Shown in pieces: positions 63,173 to 64,000 of a stretch of DNA of 64,000 nt (its first letter is position 1; each line of letters opens with the position of its first letter). Origin of the DNA: Pseudanabaena sp. BC1403 (GTDB lineage Bacteria > Cyanobacteriota > Cyanobacteriia > Pseudanabaenales > Pseudanabaenaceae); contig NZ_PDDM01000003.1 of assembly GCF_002914585.1 (NCBI RefSeq), positions 186,001-250,000 of the forward strand, read 5' to 3'. Made by a program: the position numbers and the translations under genes. Below the pieces are notes generated by a model. That model saw only the letters and a list, made by a program, of their open reading frames with translations, ran no database searches and was not told the DNA's origin.

Positions 63173-63808
63173 TTAAGGATGGACTTGTCCTAAAATTGCG
63201 CCGAGGCGATCATAATCATCCTTTAATAGAATGCTGAGCTTGCGTCCTGCTTGAACTAGCCAATTGCGATCGCATTTTCTCACTTGATAGACATTGCGTA
63301 ATACCGCCGCAATTAGTTCATCGACAGGTGCATTGGTCATCTGGACTAAGGTTCTGATAAAATTCAACTCTTCTGTAAAGTTCTCAATTTCTGAGTCTTC
63401 ACAGCCATATACGGCTTGATGGATTTGAGGAGGTTGTGAAGGTAGATGTTGATAGATATTGCCAACAGAACTAAAGCCTAATAGTATAACTTTAATTTCA
63501 GAACGGAGCATTGCGAAAATTTGGGGCTGCTGTTCGCGTAACTCTTGTAGACTCAAACCTAGAGCCACCGCACGATGAACAGAATCAATTGGGGCTGTTG
63601 TCGCATGATAAACCACGCCATAGGTAATAACTTCGCTATTCTCATCCTGTTGCGACTTTACCCAACTACCAAAAGATGGCATCAGTGGAAAATCTAAGTT
63701 GTCAGGTTCAAGACACTGAGCGAGAAACTCTGTCGTGGAAGTTGCCACAACTTCAGCAAGATGTTTTGGATGGCGATCGCGGCTAGATTGAACTAAAGGT
63801 AAAAACAT
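63173..63808 (-). CDS. HAS-barrel-like domain protein
   Basis: 211 residues. The opening PKHLAEVVATSTTEFLAQCLEPD and GVVYHATTAPIDSVHRAVALGLSLQELREQQP match the HAS-barrel family, a small beta-barrel found at the start of HerA-like DNA-repair ATPases and as a free protein in cyanobacteria. The C-terminal ~70 residues are helical. Often linked with HerA/NurA repair genes, but none is visible here except possibly the partial gene upstream, 15 nt away and probably co-transcribed. Confidence 0.7.
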   Translation of the reverse strand: MFLPLVQSSRDRHPKHLAEVVATSTTEFLAQCLEPDNLDFPLMPSFGSWVKSQQDENSEVITYGVVYHATTAPIDSVHRAVALGLSLQELREQQPQIFAMLRSEIKVILLGFSSVGNIYQHLPSQPPQIHQAVYGCEDSEIENFTEELNFIRTLVQMTNAPVDELIAAVLRNVYQVRKCDRNWLVQAGRKLSILLKDDYDRLGAILGQVHP

Positions 63809-63823
63809 TGAACTGGTGGTCTC

Positions 63824-64000
63824 TTAAATATCAAACAAACCATCTGCGGCTCTGCGTCCACCCCAACGCTGCACAATCAGATCGTCATAATGATCAGCAC
63901 TTTCTAGCACTTCAGTTAAGGCTAGTTTAAATTCATTTTGTTGGCAAGAACTACCGAGCAAAGTCACATGAAATCTGATATCTCCTTCATCAGCCATGCT
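63824..64000 (-). CDS. C-terminal part of an unidentified gene (runs off the window)
   Basis: The open frame from the right edge ends at TAA 63824-63826. A Met codon at 63997 begins MADEGDIRFHVTLLG and the frame ends RRAADGLFDI; since the frame continues past the edge, Met may be internal. No family recognised. Same strand as the HAS-barrel gene, 15-nt gap, so probably the same operon. Confidence 0.5.
   Translation of the reverse strand, partial: SMADEGDIRFHVTLLGSSCQQNEFKLALTEVLESADHYDDLIVQRWGGRRAADGLFDI

Overview
The window is chromosomal DNA from a cyanobacterium. It carries psbV (cytochrome c550), petE (plastocyanin), a Tab2-family protein and very frequent HIP1 octamers (GCGATCGC). The mix of genes and repeats fits a Pseudanabaena-like filamentous lineage, but I cannot confirm genus from sequence alone. 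No rRNA, tRNA or CRISPR array was seen.

Layout. 0.3-6 kb: a mixed-acid fermentation operon, pflB-pflA-adhE, on the minus strand. 6.3-12.9 kb: small secreted proteins, an HtrA-type protease, an SLH/OprB porin and a cytochrome P450. 13-31 kb: a signalling array on the plus strand, with two tandem giant Ser/Thr kinase-ATPase-GAF-histidine kinase proteins, a receiver-histidine kinase, a membrane hybrid histidine kinase, a second receiver-histidine kinase and a receiver-GGDEF protein. 31-38.7 kb: galT, a Tab2-like gene, petE, psbV, a C39-peptidase-like protein, hisA and an ABC permease. 38.7-43.4 kb: an accessory island with hicAB, a relE-like pair, orphan small proteins and a RAYT (REP-associated tyrosine transposase) bracketed by its likely REP/BIME elements, five copies in 4.2 kb. 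43.5-52.4 kb: lptC, dus, a class I (proteobacterial-type) phosphoribulokinase, a glycosyltransferase, yoeB with an antitoxin, a lumenal/periplasmic thioredoxin-like protein and topA. 52.8-64 kb: a membrane protein, the nuclease inhibitor/nuclease pair nuiA/nucA, an unknown anchored protein, two tandem secreted TPR-CHAT (caspase-like) proteins and a HAS-barrel-like protein.

Non-coding structure is the most striking aspect. At least five repeat families occur: (i) long, mostly perfect hairpins (16-30 bp stems, usually 3-nt loops) whose cores recur while the outer arms differ at each site and sometimes contain the stop codons of neighbouring genes; (ii) a 103-bp three-hairpin element with ATACCAA/TTGGTAT ends; (iii) a ~142-bp element with AGAAAYCATTTAAGAATT ends; (iv) GTAG-headed REP pairs around the RAYT; (v) a tandem pair of ~103-bp palindromic elements whose arms differ in sequence but stay complementary.

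Functionally, the pfl-adhE operon gives dark anaerobic formate and ethanol formation. The 13-31 kb array looks like a locally duplicated phosphorelay ending in c-di-GMP output. The two TPR-CHAT genes are a duplication in which the TPR array grew from 10 to 15 forty-residue units.
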